Shown piece by piece: positions 34,469 through 43,691 of a DNA stretch of 64,000 bases. A program made the translations under genes and the position numbers. Under the pieces are notes generated by a model, which was not told where the DNA came from, ran no database searches, and saw only the letters and a list, made by a program, of their open reading frames with translations. The stretch lies in the NCBI GenBank assembly GCA_023460035.1, contig JAEWRN010000009.1:12051-76050 (forward strand). The letters are read 5' to 3'. The stretch comes from Bacillota bacterium. Lineage in GTDB: Bacteria; Bacillota; Clostridia; Oscillospirales; Ruminococcaceae. Position 1 is the stretch's first letter, and every line of letters starts with the position of its first letter.

Positions 34469-36628
34469 TTATTGCGCGGTGTCGCCTTCGCTTTCTTCAT
34501 TGTCACCAAAGCGGAACCGCCCCGCCAGCTCACGCAGCACCTGCGCCTGGCCGGAAAGCTCTTCGCTTGCGGCGGCAGATTCTTCCGCGGTGGCAGAGTT
34601 GGTCTGCACAATGCTTGAAATCTGGTCGATGCCCTGCGTCACCTGCATAATGGAGGTGGACTGCCCGGTGGCGGCCGAAGAAATGTCGTCGATTGTCGTG
34701 GAAAGTTCGCTTGTCTTTGTCGCGGCGACTGTCAGCGCTTCCGCGGTCTCGTTGGCAATCAGGGTGCCGTTTTCCACCGCCTGCAGCGAGCGCTCAATCA
34801 GCGCCGCGGTGCTGCCGGACGCCTCCGACGATTTGCTGGCAAGGCTGCGCACCTCGTCTGCCACAACGGCAAAGCCTTTGCCTGCGCTGCCTGCGCGGGC
34901 AGCCTCTACCGCGGCGTTCAGTGCCAGAATGTTGGTCTGGAACGCGATGTCCTCAATTGTTTTGATAATCTTGCCAATCTCGCGCGAGGAGGAGTTAATC
35001 TCGGCCATCGCTTGCAGCATTTCCTGCATACGGCCATTGCTGCTCTGCATCTGCGTGCCGGTGTCGGCAGCTTTTTGCCGCGCGTCGCGCGCATTTGATG
35101 CCGTGCGGGACACCTGGTCTGAAATTTCGTTGATGGTTGCCGCAAGCTCTTCTACCGATGCGGCCTGCTCGGTAGCGCCCTCGCTGAGGGCCTGCGCGCC
35201 CACCGAAACCTGTTCGGCCCCCACCGAAACCTGGTCGGCGGCAAGGTTGATCTGCGACAGCGTGTCGCTCAGCCGTGCCCGCAGCTTTTGAATCGACAGC
35301 AAAATTTGCTCAAAATCGCCCACATAGCTGCCGCGCGCGCGGCTTTGGGCGGCAAAATTGCCGTCGGCCATCTCGCCCAGCAGGTAGCCGATATCGGTCA
35401 TCATCTCGCGCAGGGTTTTTGACATGTCGCCAAAGGCCACCGCCAGCGCGCCAATCTCATCCTGTGAGGTATATTGTATGCTGGCCGAAAGGTCGCCGCC
35501 GGCAATGCCCTTGGCCGCGTCGACCACCTGCTTCATGGGTGCAAGCATGCGCCGCAGCACAATGGTAGTGACACCAAGCAGCAGCACCAGTGCAAGCACG
35601 CTGGCCAAAATCAGCCACCAGGTAGACTGCACCACGGCGCGGGATACGTCTGCCGCAGTGACGACCGAAACCGCCCACCAATTTTCATCCCCGGCGGTGA
35701 TGGGGTGGAAGAAGCGAAACACCTTTTCGCCGGTCGTCTGGGTGGTTTCTACATGAAACGCCTCGCCTTTGGCAAGCAGCTCCTGCACCGCGGCGTATTC
35801 GTCCGTATCCGGGATAAATTCGCTCATCGCATGGCCCACGTTGTCTGTGTTGCGGTTGTCGTAGACCAAAAGGCCGTCATTGTCGTAAATAATGGCGTAC
35901 ATCGACGGGAAGTTTTCGCTGGTGGCATCAATGCGGTTGAAATTGTCCATTTTGATGTCGGCGACCGCCACACCCTTTACGGTGCCATTGTAGATAATTG
36001 GCATTGAATAGGTGATAATCTGCATGCCGTTGTATTCATATGGGTCGGTCACAATGGCTTTTTGGCTTTCCGCAGCCTGCTTGTAATAGTTGTCGGCAGA
36101 ATAACTGGCATACTCGCCGTAAGGGGTAATATCACCGTCGGCGGTTTCTTTTTGCAGGTAAAATGAGTAGCTTTCAATGTCGTTTTGAAACGCATACGGC
36201 GCAAACATCACGCCCACCCCCTCAATGCCATCGTTGTTCAGCGCAATGCTGCGAGCACTTTCGGTGATATAGGCCTCGGTGGTGTGGTTCAGCAGGCTGA
36301 GCGTGCGGTGGTACACAACGCTCTGGTTTAGCGCGGCCAAAGTTTCGTCGGTGGGAAACGCGGCATTGGCCGGGTCTTGCTCTGCCGTGCGGTAGGCCCG
36401 CTGCAGGTAGGTGTCAATGTCGGATGCAACTGATTGCGCACCATTCAAGACCTGCTGTATCTCCATGGCATTTGTTTTTGCTTTGGTCCCTAGTTCGCCA
36501 AAGACAGACTGATTGATTGCCTGGCTGGATAAGGTTGCAGAGGTAACCACCAAAACGGTGAACACCACGACAAGTACCACGGCAAGTATGGCCGTAAGCT
36601 TGGAAGAGAGCTTCATTTTGTGAAACAT
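34469..36628 (-). CDS. Methyl-accepting chemotaxis protein
   Basis: A 719-residue chemoreceptor: N-terminal membrane helix (about 10-35), a large extracellular sensor of Cache type (about 40-320), a second membrane helix near 330-350, a HAMP linker and a long coiled-coil signalling domain whose hairpin tip is the conserved stretch with AFQTNILALNAAVEAARAG. Such receptors steer the CheA/CheW complex. dCache domains often bind amino acids or small acids. ATG at 36628 has AAAGGAG upstream. No che or flagellar genes are in this window. Confidence 0.92.
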   Translation of the reverse strand: MFHKMKLSSKLTAILAVVLVVVFTVLVVTSATLSSQAINQSVFGELGTKAKTNAMEIQQVLNGAQSVASDIDTYLQRAYRTAEQDPANAAFPTDETLAALNQSVVYHRTLSLLNHTTEAYITESARSIALNNDGIEGVGVMFAPYAFQNDIESYSFYLQKETADGDITPYGEYASYSADNYYKQAAESQKAIVTDPYEYNGMQIITYSMPIIYNGTVKGVAVADIKMDNFNRIDATSENFPSMYAIIYDNDGLLVYDNRNTDNVGHAMSEFIPDTDEYAAVQELLAKGEAFHVETTQTTGEKVFRFFHPITAGDENWWAVSVVTAADVSRAVVQSTWWLILASVLALVLLLGVTTIVLRRMLAPMKQVVDAAKGIAGGDLSASIQYTSQDEIGALAVAFGDMSKTLREMMTDIGYLLGEMADGNFAAQSRARGSYVGDFEQILLSIQKLRARLSDTLSQINLAADQVSVGAEQVSVGAQALSEGATEQAASVEELAATINEISDQVSRTASNARDARQKAADTGTQMQSSNGRMQEMLQAMAEINSSSREIGKIIKTIEDIAFQTNILALNAAVEAARAGSAGKGFAVVADEVRSLASKSSEASGSTAALIERSLQAVENGTLIANETAEALTVAATKTSELSTTIDDISSAATGQSTSIMQVTQGIDQISSIVQTNSATAEESAAASEELSGQAQVLRELAGRFRFGDNEESEGDTAQ

Positions 36629-37242
36629 ATTGATTCTCCTTTGTGTTGAAATGACACCGGGCTTTTGTGACTGCGCAGTGTTTGCCACACAAGACCGATG
36701 TCGCGAAAGACCCCCGCCTGAAAGAAAAGAACAAAAAACGGTTTGTTTGGGCTAACAATTCTTTATAAAGAATTATTGTTACTAAAACAGTATCGTCTGA
36801 CAAAGGAAAATAAAAAGCGGAAATGAAAGAATTTTTGATAAAAACCGCGCATTTCAAAGAATTTTTGCGCAAATAAGGATATATCAGGAAATTTGTACCA
36901 TATGATGCAAAAAAGAGGGAATTTAAAGATATTTGGCGAAAAACACTACAGGCTGCAGAGTGTTTTTGCAATTTTATATATTGTGCGCAAGGGAAACACA
37001 AAGCCCAATAATGAAAAAGTAACACTTTTTTAAGGATGAAGCAAAAAGTATATGACGCCCCGCTTTGCAAAAAAACAAAGGCAAAAAATCTTGCTGTTTT
37101 GTGTGGGCCGATTGCTTTTCTCTACCCAACTTGTTATCATAAAGCACAGTGAAACAAAACGAAAAGTTCAGTGCCCGTGCATCCGGCGTTGTTTGCAGCA
37201 CAGCAGCCCACCCCGGCAGGACTTTATTCGCAGGAGGAAAGC
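36629..37242. other. Intergenic region between chemoreceptor and LytTR regulator
   Basis: About 600 AT-rich bases without a convincing gene. It contains a perfect 18-base palindrome AATTCTTTATAAAGAATT at 36757-36774 and two copies of AAAGAATTTTTG (around 36826 and 36856), which may belong to promoters or operators of the divergent genes. Confidence 0.4.
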
Positions 37243-37965
37243 ATGAAGATTGCAATTTGCGACGACAACCCCCAGTATGTGCAGCAACACACGAAAAAAA
37301 TAAACGCAATGGCACAAAGGCATGGGCTTACAGTTACCATAGACCAGTACGCAAATGGCGAGCAGCTTTTGTTTGCACAGGAAGATGCCGCCACCCGAGC
37401 CGATATTATTTTTTTAGATATTCGCATGCCGGGCAGGGACGGTGTCGACGTCGCCCACGCACTGCGCGAGATGAAGCAGGACGGGGAGATTATTTTTTTT
37501 ACCCATTCTACCGACAACATGCTGGATGCCTTTGATGTGGATGCACTGCATTATATTGTAAAAGAGCAGACGAGTGATGAAAAAATAGAGGAGATTTTTT
37601 TGCGCGCCATACACCGGGCAGAGCAAAAGCATCAGGAGACGATTGTGCTGACCTGCGCGGGGGAAAGCCGCAGTGTGCCGGTGAGCCAGATTTTATATTT
37701 TGAAAGTATCCGCCATGTCATTCAGGTGCATTACGCAAGCGAGGTTTTTGAATTTTATTCTACGCTGGGTAAAATTGAAGAATTGTTATTTGGCCATGGC
37801 TTTGTGCGCATTCACCGCTCGTTTTTGGTTTCGCTGCGCCACGCCGCCAGCCTTGCCAGCTATACGCTGACCTTGACGAATGGCGAGCAGCTGCCGGTGG
37901 CAAAGGGCAATTATCGCGAATTGAAAGAGAAGATGACCCCCGCACCGGCGGCAGAGCTACTTTGA
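37243..37965 (+). CDS. LytTR family response regulator (second copy)
   Basis: A 240-residue regulator: receiver domain with acidic D7/D8 and phosphoacceptor D59 (FLDIRMPG), and a LytTR domain (about 140-235) with YFESIRHVIQVHY and FVRIHRSFLVS. ATG at 37243 has GGAGGAAA upstream. No kinase gene is adjacent. It is followed by a surface protein gene whose first possible start (TTG at 37962) overlaps its stop, so the two are co-transcribed. Whether it reads the same boxes as the Agr-linked regulator is unknown; no 21-base GGAACA repeats were seen here. Confidence 0.9.
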   Translation: MKIAICDDNPQYVQQHTKKINAMAQRHGLTVTIDQYANGEQLLFAQEDAATRADIIFLDIRMPGRDGVDVAHALREMKQDGEIIFFTHSTDNMLDAFDVDALHYIVKEQTSDEKIEEIFLRAIHRAEQKHQETIVLTCAGESRSVPVSQILYFESIRHVIQVHYASEVFEFYSTLGKIEELLFGHGFVRIHRSFLVSLRHAASLASYTLTLTNGEQLPVAKGNYRELKEKMTPAPAAELL

Positions 37966-38000
37966 AACCAAGGGTGCAGTGTTGGAAAGGCGTGGAACAA

Positions 38001-39299
38001 GTGAAAAGCAAAAGAAAGCGCAGCCGCGCACTACAGGTTTTGTTGCTATTGGTGGCATTGTTTTTGGTATTGCCAGGCCAAAGGGTAAGGGCGGATGAAT
38101 TAGCTGAATGTGCGGGGCATTACCGGCATATCGACTGGGAAACGACGACCCCCGCGGTGTGCATCTGGGCCACGGATGTCACGTTGACGGATGTCGAGGT
38201 AGCCCAGGGGCAGGCAGACGGTAGTTTGCAACAAACAGTGTTGGACGCTGCCAACCCGGTAGTGAACTATTACCCCAATTTTTATGGGTATCAGGATCGC
38301 GGTTCGGGCTTGTCGCTTACGGCGGCGGACCTTAGCGGGGTCAGTGCGGTGGTGGCAGAAGGTGAGACCTCAGAGCAGTATACGGTGCGGCTGATGATGG
38401 ACAGCAGTAAGCCGGATGAGCGGTATATTGAAATTAGTTTGACAGTGCTGGCAAGCGATACCTCGTGCACCGCTACCTCACTGGAGCTGCAACAACCACC
38501 CACTAAAACACAGTACCTTGTGGGGGAGCAATTTGACGCTACCGGCATGGTCGTAATAGCACACTATACAGATGAGACACAAAAAGAGGTAACGGCACAG
38601 CTCACCTTGTCGCCAGCCGGCCCACTGGCACTGGGCGATACACAGATAGTACTGGCCTATGGCCGTCTCAGCCTTACGGTGCCTATTACGGTGCGCAGCG
38701 CCCCGGTGCTGGTATCGATTGCCGTCACGACCCCGCCGGCCCGGTTGAATTATGTGTCGGGCACGCAGTTTGACCCCGCCGGTATGGTCGTCACCGGCTA
38801 TTACAGCGACGGCAGCAGTGCAGTGTTAAACTATACGCTGCAAGGCGATTTGACGATTACCGCGCAAAGCCACACGATAGTGATTGCCGCGGGCGGCCTG
38901 ACGACGCAATTTGCCGCCGGCATATTGCAACAGACACCCACCCCGGCCCCCACGGCAGCGCCGACCCCGGCGCCGGTTTTATCGGCTGTACCGACCCCGG
39001 CGCCATCACCAACCCCGACCCCCACCCCGACGCCAAGCCCGTCCCCTTCGCCGGCACCCACGCCAAGCCCCAGTGTGGCCCCGCCCGCCACGGCGGTGCC
39101 ACCCAGCGAGCCACCGGCAGGGCAGGGCGGGCAGGCAGCACAAGCTGCGCCGACAGGGTTGTTGCAAGTGAAACCGTACCAGGCGCTGTTTGGGCTTTCT
39201 GCGGGCAGCGTGGCAGGGTTTTCGGCGCTGCTTGCACCGGATGTGTATGTGCTTTTGTGGTACCAAAATAAGAAAAACCAACACAGGAGGGGTTTATAA
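38001..39299 (+). CDS. Secreted, membrane-anchored protein with two Ig-like (Big_3) domains
   Basis: A 432-residue surface protein: signal peptide (basic KSKRKRSR start, hydrophobic stretch), an N-terminal beta-rich domain (about 35-165), two repeated Big_3-type domains (starting SLELQQPPTKTQYLVGEQFD and SIAVTTPPARLNYVSGTQFD), a long Pro/Thr/Ser spacer (about 315-385) and a C-terminal hydrophobic helix with a basic tail. The spacer would carry the domains through the wall. The start is uncertain: GTG at 38001 with GGAAAGG upstream, or TTG at 37962. Co-transcribed with the LytTR gene; probably its target or partner. Confidence 0.75.
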   Translation: MKSKRKRSRALQVLLLLVALFLVLPGQRVRADELAECAGHYRHIDWETTTPAVCIWATDVTLTDVEVAQGQADGSLQQTVLDAANPVVNYYPNFYGYQDRGSGLSLTAADLSGVSAVVAEGETSEQYTVRLMMDSSKPDERYIEISLTVLASDTSCTATSLELQQPPTKTQYLVGEQFDATGMVVIAHYTDETQKEVTAQLTLSPAGPLALGDTQIVLAYGRLSLTVPITVRSAPVLVSIAVTTPPARLNYVSGTQFDPAGMVVTGYYSDGSSAVLNYTLQGDLTITAQSHTIVIAAGGLTTQFAAGILQQTPTPAPTAAPTPAPVLSAVPTPAPSPTPTPTPTPSPSPSPAPTPSPSVAPPATAVPPSEPPAGQGGQAAQAAPTGLLQVKPYQALFGLSAGSVAGFSALLAPDVYVLLWYQNKKNQHRRGL

Positions 39300-39466
39300 T
39301 GGAATTTGAGCTGACCCTTGGCGCGGGTATTTTACTGGCGGTCATTCTGGTGGCAGGCATTTTGCTGAAATTGTATACCCACCGCCGCCTGCGCGAAATA
39401 GACGGCGTGAATGGTTTAGTAACTTATGATGCGACGCGGCAAAAACCGCCGGTTGCAAAGCTGTAA
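39299..39466 (+). CDS. Small single-pass membrane protein
   Basis: A 55-residue protein too short for most ORF cut-offs. The ATG at 39299 overlaps the stop of the preceding gene by one base (TAATG), and AGGAGGGG lies six bases before it, a very strong site. Residues 8-25 are a hydrophobic helix, followed by HRRLR and a polar tail. The coupling suggests a partner of the Ig-like surface protein. Function unknown. Confidence 0.75.
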   Translation: MEFELTLGAGILLAVILVAGILLKLYTHRRLREIDGVNGLVTYDATRQKPPVAKL

Positions 39467-39489
39467 TAAAGCGGCCAGCAGGCCAATGA

Positions 39490-39526
39490 CAGCGCACCTC
39501 CTATTGGGGGTGCGCTGTTTCTTTTT
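39490..39526 (+). terminator. Rho-independent terminator
   Basis: CAGCGCACCTCC pairs with GGGGGTGCGCTG around TATT and is followed by TTTCTTTTT. It ends the LytTR/surface-protein operon. Confidence 0.88.
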
Positions 39527-39655
39527 AGTCCATTCGTGTAGCCAAAAAGCCCGTTCGTGCTTTCTTTGCCCAAAAGGGGTTTCGTTTAGTCTATAAAAGT
39601 AATTACACGGATCACCGGTCACCCGCGGGCAGCCGGCAAACAGGGAGGCGATACC

Positions 39656-40201
39656 GTGAAGGAACAAAAAAGCAAAACGATGCAGGCGCTTTTGGCCGCC
39701 GCACGGTTGGAACAGGTCTGGCCGAAAGCAAAAAGAATACGACTGCAGGACTACCTGTGCGATATTGCAGACTGCCATGAAACAGCACTGCGCGAGCAGC
39801 GCCGGCGCCACGCAGCAGAGCTGCAGGCGGTACAGGGGGCCAGCCAGCGCCGCATTGATGCATTGCAGGCCCAGCTTGCAGGCGAACAGCGCAAAAGCCG
39901 CACAGCCCAGCAGCTTGCCGAGGCATTGCGCGCAGAGTTAGACGCAAAGGCCGGTGCGGCTGCCGTAGCTAAGCAGCAAGAGCTGATAAGCGCCCGCAAT
40001 GAGGCACTGCGCCTGCGCGCGAAATACGAAGAAGAAAAAGAAGCCCGGCAGGCCGCAGAAACCATGCTGCAGCAGCTGCTGGCCGACATGGACGAAAAGG
40101 CACAGCAGCAAAAAAGGGCGCGCCCGGGGGCAGGGGTGCAGCACGAAACCATTACTTTTCCGCTGCGGCCAACTGCAAAAAATGCGGGCGGCAGATGTTG
40201 A
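39656..40201 (+). CDS. Coiled-coil protein of unknown function
   Basis: A 181-residue, Ala/Gln/Glu/Arg-rich protein with heptad-like repeats over about residues 40-150, so a long coiled coil. The start is GTG with GGGAGG upstream. No membrane segment or known motif. It is 52 bases before a MarR-type gene and may share its transcript. It could be a structural or scaffolding protein; no function can be assigned. Confidence 0.65.
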   Translation: MKEQKSKTMQALLAAARLEQVWPKAKRIRLQDYLCDIADCHETALREQRRRHAAELQAVQGASQRRIDALQAQLAGEQRKSRTAQQLAEALRAELDAKAGAAAVAKQQELISARNEALRLRAKYEEEKEARQAAETMLQQLLADMDEKAQQQKRARPGAGVQHETITFPLRPTAKNAGGRC

Positions 40202-40253
40202 CACTGTGTCCCGAAAACAAGGGGCACCAAAACCGAAAGAGGAGGGTCTTCGG

Positions 40254-40694
40254 ATGGATTTCAAAAAAGAACTGAACCAATTTTACAATGACCTGTCGTT
40301 TTATGAGCTGGAGGTCGTCAACCGGGATGCCGTGCAGCAGCACATCAACTACAACAGCCTTTTGTACCTCAACCTGATCGCCTACCACGAGGATTGCACC
40401 GCAAGCTACCTTGCCCGCGTGCTGAATATTTCAAACGGCGCCGTGACACTGAAAATCAACGAGCTGATCCGGCAGGGGCTGGTGCAGCGCGAGCAAAGTG
40501 TAAGCGACCGGCGGATGTATTATTTAAAACTGACCGACAAGGCCGAGCAGCGCTACCGCCCGTTTGAGCAGGATGTCGCAGCGCTTGCCGCCGAAGTGGA
40601 AAAACGGTTTTCGGCCAATGAAATTGAGGCATTTTGCCGGGTAGCCAGAACCTTCTCGCAGATCTGCAGCGGCGAAGTGCGCAGCGCAGTCTGA
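40254..40694 (+). CDS. MarR family transcriptional regulator
   Basis: A 146-residue winged-helix regulator: helix-turn-helix with TASYLARVLNISNGAVTLKINELIRQGL and the wing REQSVSDRRMYYLKLT, the DRR signature of MarR. It forms dimers and usually represses a nearby operon in response to small molecules. ATG at 40254 follows GGAGGG. The only close gene is the coiled-coil protein upstream, so its targets are unclear. Confidence 0.87.
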   Translation: MDFKKELNQFYNDLSFYELEVVNRDAVQQHINYNSLLYLNLIAYHEDCTASYLARVLNISNGAVTLKINELIRQGLVQREQSVSDRRMYYLKLTDKAEQRYRPFEQDVAALAAEVEKRFSANEIEAFCRVARTFSQICSGEVRSAV

Positions 40695-40740
40695 AAAAAC
40701 ATGCCAACTACCGCGTATAGCAGACGCTAATATAGAAAAA

Positions 40741-40780
40741 GCGGGGCCTCACCTGTTGCAACAGGTGAGGCCCTGCTTTT
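40741..40780. terminator. Terminator hairpin between MarR and CsoR genes
   Basis: GCGGGGCCTCACCTGTTG pairs with CAACAGGTGAGGCCCTGC (one wobble) and is followed by TTTT. On the other strand it is followed by the A-rich flank read as T, so it can serve both convergent genes. Confidence 0.85.
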
Positions 40781-40803
40781 GTGTACGGCGGTATGCGGCG
40801 ATT

Positions 40804-41076
40804 TTATTTTGCAAAAGAATCCATCACGCTCAAAATCTCATCGACCTTTTCGTCAATCTCTGCACTTTGCCCACTGACAAAGGCCTCCTGCACACAGCCC
40901 TCTAAATGGGCGCGGATAATCTCTTTATTGGCCTTGCGCAAAATTGCGCTTGCCGCCATAATCTGGTTTGAGATATCAATGCAGTACTGGTCCTCTTCCA
41001 CCATGCGCAGCACGCCGTCTATCTGGCCGCGCGCGGTTTTTAACAGGCGGGCAATTTTTTGTTTATCGGCCCTCAT
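40804..41076 (-). CDS. csoR: CsoR family copper-sensing repressor
   Basis: A 90-residue helical protein with the Cu(I) ligands of CsoR: Cys32 (QYCID), His57 and Cys61 (RAHLEGC). It represses the copper exporter gene until Cu(I) binds. It lies just 11 bases after copA on the same strand. A CsoR-type box is found behind the copA -10 at 43692-43708, so the operon copA-csoR is autoregulated. The C-x-x-C/His pattern excludes the formaldehyde sensor FrmR. Confidence 0.92.
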   Translation of the reverse strand: MRADKQKIARLLKTARGQIDGVLRMVEEDQYCIDISNQIMAASAILRKANKEIIRAHLEGCVQEAFVSGQSAEIDEKVDEILSVMDSFAK

Positions 41077-41087
41077 CTGCCCGGCCC

Positions 41088-41297
41088 TCAGTCAATCGAC
41101 ACGACGTCATAGCCGGCTTCGGTGACGGCGTTTTTCAGCACGTCATCCTGTACCGGGGCGGCCAGCGAAACGGTGGCCTGCTTGTCCTGCAGGCTGACCT
41201 CGGCAGAGGAGACGCCCTCAACGGCGGACAGTGCTTTTTCGACCCGCATTTTGCAGTGGTCGCAGCTCATACCTTCAATTTTAATCGTTTTGTTCAT
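41088..41297 (-). CDS. Possible separate CopZ-like chaperone from an internal start in copA
   Basis: The ATG at 41297, in frame within copA, is preceded by GAAAAGGAA about nine bases upstream and begins a complete 69-residue HMA domain with GMSCDHC. It follows a flexible linker, exactly where a separate copZ gene would start. Translation from it would give a free copper chaperone in addition to the full-length ATPase. Whether it is used cannot be told from sequence. Confidence 0.4.
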   Translation of the reverse strand: MNKTIKIEGMSCDHCKMRVEKALSAVEGVSSAEVSLQDKQATVSLAAPVQDDVLKNAVTEAGYDVVSID

Positions 41298-43676
41298 TGC
41301 TGATACTTCCTTTTCTTGTTTGTTTTGTGTGGTTGTAATTGGGGCAACGGCGGGGGTGGCAGCGGGCAGGCCCGTGCCCCCGGGAACGCCGGTTGCGGTA
41401 AGTTTAGGCCGAAACAGTTTCAGCCGCAGGGCGTTGGTCACGACAAAAACCGACGAAAGGCTCATGGCCGCGGCACCAAACATGGGGTTCAGCTTCCAGC
41501 CCAGCACCGAGTAAAACACGCCGGCCGCAAGGGGGATACCGATGGCGTTGTAGAAGAACGCCCAGAACAGGTTTTGCCGGATATTGCGTATTGTCGCGCG
41601 CGAAAGCTGAATGGCGGTCACGGCGTCCAGCAAATCGCTCTTCATCAGCACCACGTCGGCGCTTTCAATGGCAATGTCGGTGCCGGCGCCAATGGCAATG
41701 CCCACGTCCGCGCGGGCAAGCGCCGGCGCATCGTTGATGCCGTCGCCCACCATGGCCACCTTTTTGCCGCTTTGCTGCAAGGTCGCCACATGGCGTTCTT
41801 TGTCCTGCGGCAGCACCTCGGCAATCACCTGGTCAATACCAAGCTGTGCGCGAATGGCCTCTGCCGTGCGCCGGTTGTCACCGGTCAGCAGCACCACATC
41901 GGCGCCAAGGGTGCGCAGCGCTTCAATGGCGGCGCGGCTGGTCGGCTTTACCACATCCGCCACGGCAATCACGCCCAGCGGTTTGCCGTCTGCGGCAAAA
42001 AACAGCGGGGTCTTGCCGCCGTTTGCAAGGGCATCGGTGTCGGCTCCAAAGGCCTTGGCGTCAAGGCCTGCCTGCTGCATCATGCGCAGGTTGCCGGCAA
42101 GTACACTGCGGCCCTCTACGGTGCCGCGCACGCCCTGGCCGGGCACGGTTTCAAAATTGGCTGTCGGCTGTGCCGCAATGCCCTCGGCCCCGGCCCGGCG
42201 CAAAATAGCGGCGGCAAGCGGGTGCTCGGACGCATGTTCGATTGATGCCGCAACCTGCAACAGCGCAGCAGGCGTAACGCCGTCGGCAGGCAGCAGGTCG
42301 GTCACTTCGGGCTTGCCCTCGGTGACAGTGCCGGTCTTATCCAGCACGATAGTATCGATGGTGTGCAGCAGTTCCAAACTTTCGGCAGATTTGAACAGAA
42401 TGCCGTTTTCAGCGCCCTTGCCGGTGCCCACCATAATGGCGGTGGGGGTGGCAAGGCCAAGCGCGCACGGGCAGCTGATGACCAGCACCGCAATGCCGAT
42501 GGACAGCGCAAAGTCAAACGGGTAGCCCAGCAGCAGCCAGACAGCGGTGGCCACCACCGCAATGGCAATGACGATGGGCACAAACACGCCGCTCACCTTG
42601 TCGGCCAGCTTGGCAATGGGGGCCTTGCCGGAGTTGGCGTCCTCCACCAGCCGGATGATCTGGGCCAGCGTGGTGTCGTCCCCCACGCGGGATGCCTTTA
42701 GCTTTAAAAAGCCGGATTGGTTGATGGAAGCGGAAAGCACCCTGTCGCCGGGCCCCTTTTCTACCGGCAGGCTTTCGCCGGTCAGCGCGGATTCGTCCAG
42801 CGCGGCGTTGCCCTGTAAAATAGTGCCGTCCACCGGGATGCGCCCGCCGGGCCGCACGATGACCGTATCCCCCACGGCGACTTCTTCTACCGGTACTTCC
42901 ACTTCGGCGCCGTCCCGCTCAATCGTAGCGGTTTTCGGCGCAAGGTCCAGCAGTTTGGTAATCGCGTCACTCGTGCGCCCCTTTGAACGGGCTTCTAAAT
43001 ATTTACCCACGGTGATCAGCGTCAAAATCGTGCCGGCAGATTCAAAGTAGAGGTCCATGTGGTAGCGCTCTACCAAATCCATATCGCCGTGGCCAAGGCC
43101 GTAGCCCATTGCATAAATGGCCACAATGCCGTAAATTACCGCGGCGGCCGAGCCAATGGCAATCAGCGAATCCATGTTGGGCGCGCCGTGTGCCAGCGAG
43201 CGAAAGCCGGCTTCGTAGTAGCGCCGGTTGACATATAAAATAGGCACGGTCAATAGCAGCTGCGTCATGGCGTAGGCGATGGAATTGGGCATGCCGGTCA
43301 AAAAGCCGGGCAGCGGCATGCCCATCATATGGCCCATCGATACGAGCAGCAGCGGCACAAGAAAAATAAACGAGATGATCAAACGCTTGCGGGTGTTTGC
43401 AGCTTCTTCGGCAGCTTTCGAGCTTGCCGCGGCGGGTTTTGCTGCCCCGCGCGCCGCCTTTGCCGTTTGCTGCGGGCTGGCACCGTAACCGCCCGCTTTA
43501 ACGGCGGCGGAAATTTGCCCGTCATTCAGCTTTTCGGTATCGTAATCCACCAGCATGGTATTTTGCAGCAGGTTTACCGCCACAGAATTGACACCCGGCA
43601 GCTTGCGCACGCTTTTTTCTACATGGGCGCTGCAGGCAGAGCAGGTCATGCCGGTCACATCAAACTTTTGCTTCAT
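41088..43676 (-). CDS. copA: Copper-exporting P1B-type ATPase with an extra C-terminal HMA domain
   Basis: An 862-residue Cu(I) ATPase. N-terminal HMA domain with GMTCSAC (Cys12/Cys15); eight membrane helices with the CPC motif in SCPCALGL near residue 402; phosphorylation motif DKTGT near 445; TGD and GDGINDAP follow. After the last helices a Pro/Thr/Gln-rich linker leads to a second HMA domain with GMSCDHC (Cys805/Cys808), like a fused CopZ chaperone. ATG at 43676 has GGAGG eight bases upstream; the longer frame starts in the leader. An internal start at 41297 may yield the last domain alone. Confidence 0.93.
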   Translation of the reverse strand: MKQKFDVTGMTCSACSAHVEKSVRKLPGVNSVAVNLLQNTMLVDYDTEKLNDGQISAAVKAGGYGASPQQTAKAARGAAKPAAASSKAAEEAANTRKRLIISFIFLVPLLLVSMGHMMGMPLPGFLTGMPNSIAYAMTQLLLTVPILYVNRRYYEAGFRSLAHGAPNMDSLIAIGSAAAVIYGIVAIYAMGYGLGHGDMDLVERYHMDLYFESAGTILTLITVGKYLEARSKGRTSDAITKLLDLAPKTATIERDGAEVEVPVEEVAVGDTVIVRPGGRIPVDGTILQGNAALDESALTGESLPVEKGPGDRVLSASINQSGFLKLKASRVGDDTTLAQIIRLVEDANSGKAPIAKLADKVSGVFVPIVIAIAVVATAVWLLLGYPFDFALSIGIAVLVISCPCALGLATPTAIMVGTGKGAENGILFKSAESLELLHTIDTIVLDKTGTVTEGKPEVTDLLPADGVTPAALLQVAASIEHASEHPLAAAILRRAGAEGIAAQPTANFETVPGQGVRGTVEGRSVLAGNLRMMQQAGLDAKAFGADTDALANGGKTPLFFAADGKPLGVIAVADVVKPTSRAAIEALRTLGADVVLLTGDNRRTAEAIRAQLGIDQVIAEVLPQDKERHVATLQQSGKKVAMVGDGINDAPALARADVGIAIGAGTDIAIESADVVLMKSDLLDAVTAIQLSRATIRNIRQNLFWAFFYNAIGIPLAAGVFYSVLGWKLNPMFGAAAMSLSSVFVVTNALRLKLFRPKLTATGVPGGTGLPAATPAVAPITTTQNKQEKEVSAMNKTIKIEGMSCDHCKMRVEKALSAVEGVSSAEVSLQDKQATVSLAAPVQDDVLKNAVTEAGYDVVSID

Positions 43677-43691
43677 TGTAAAAACCTCCAT

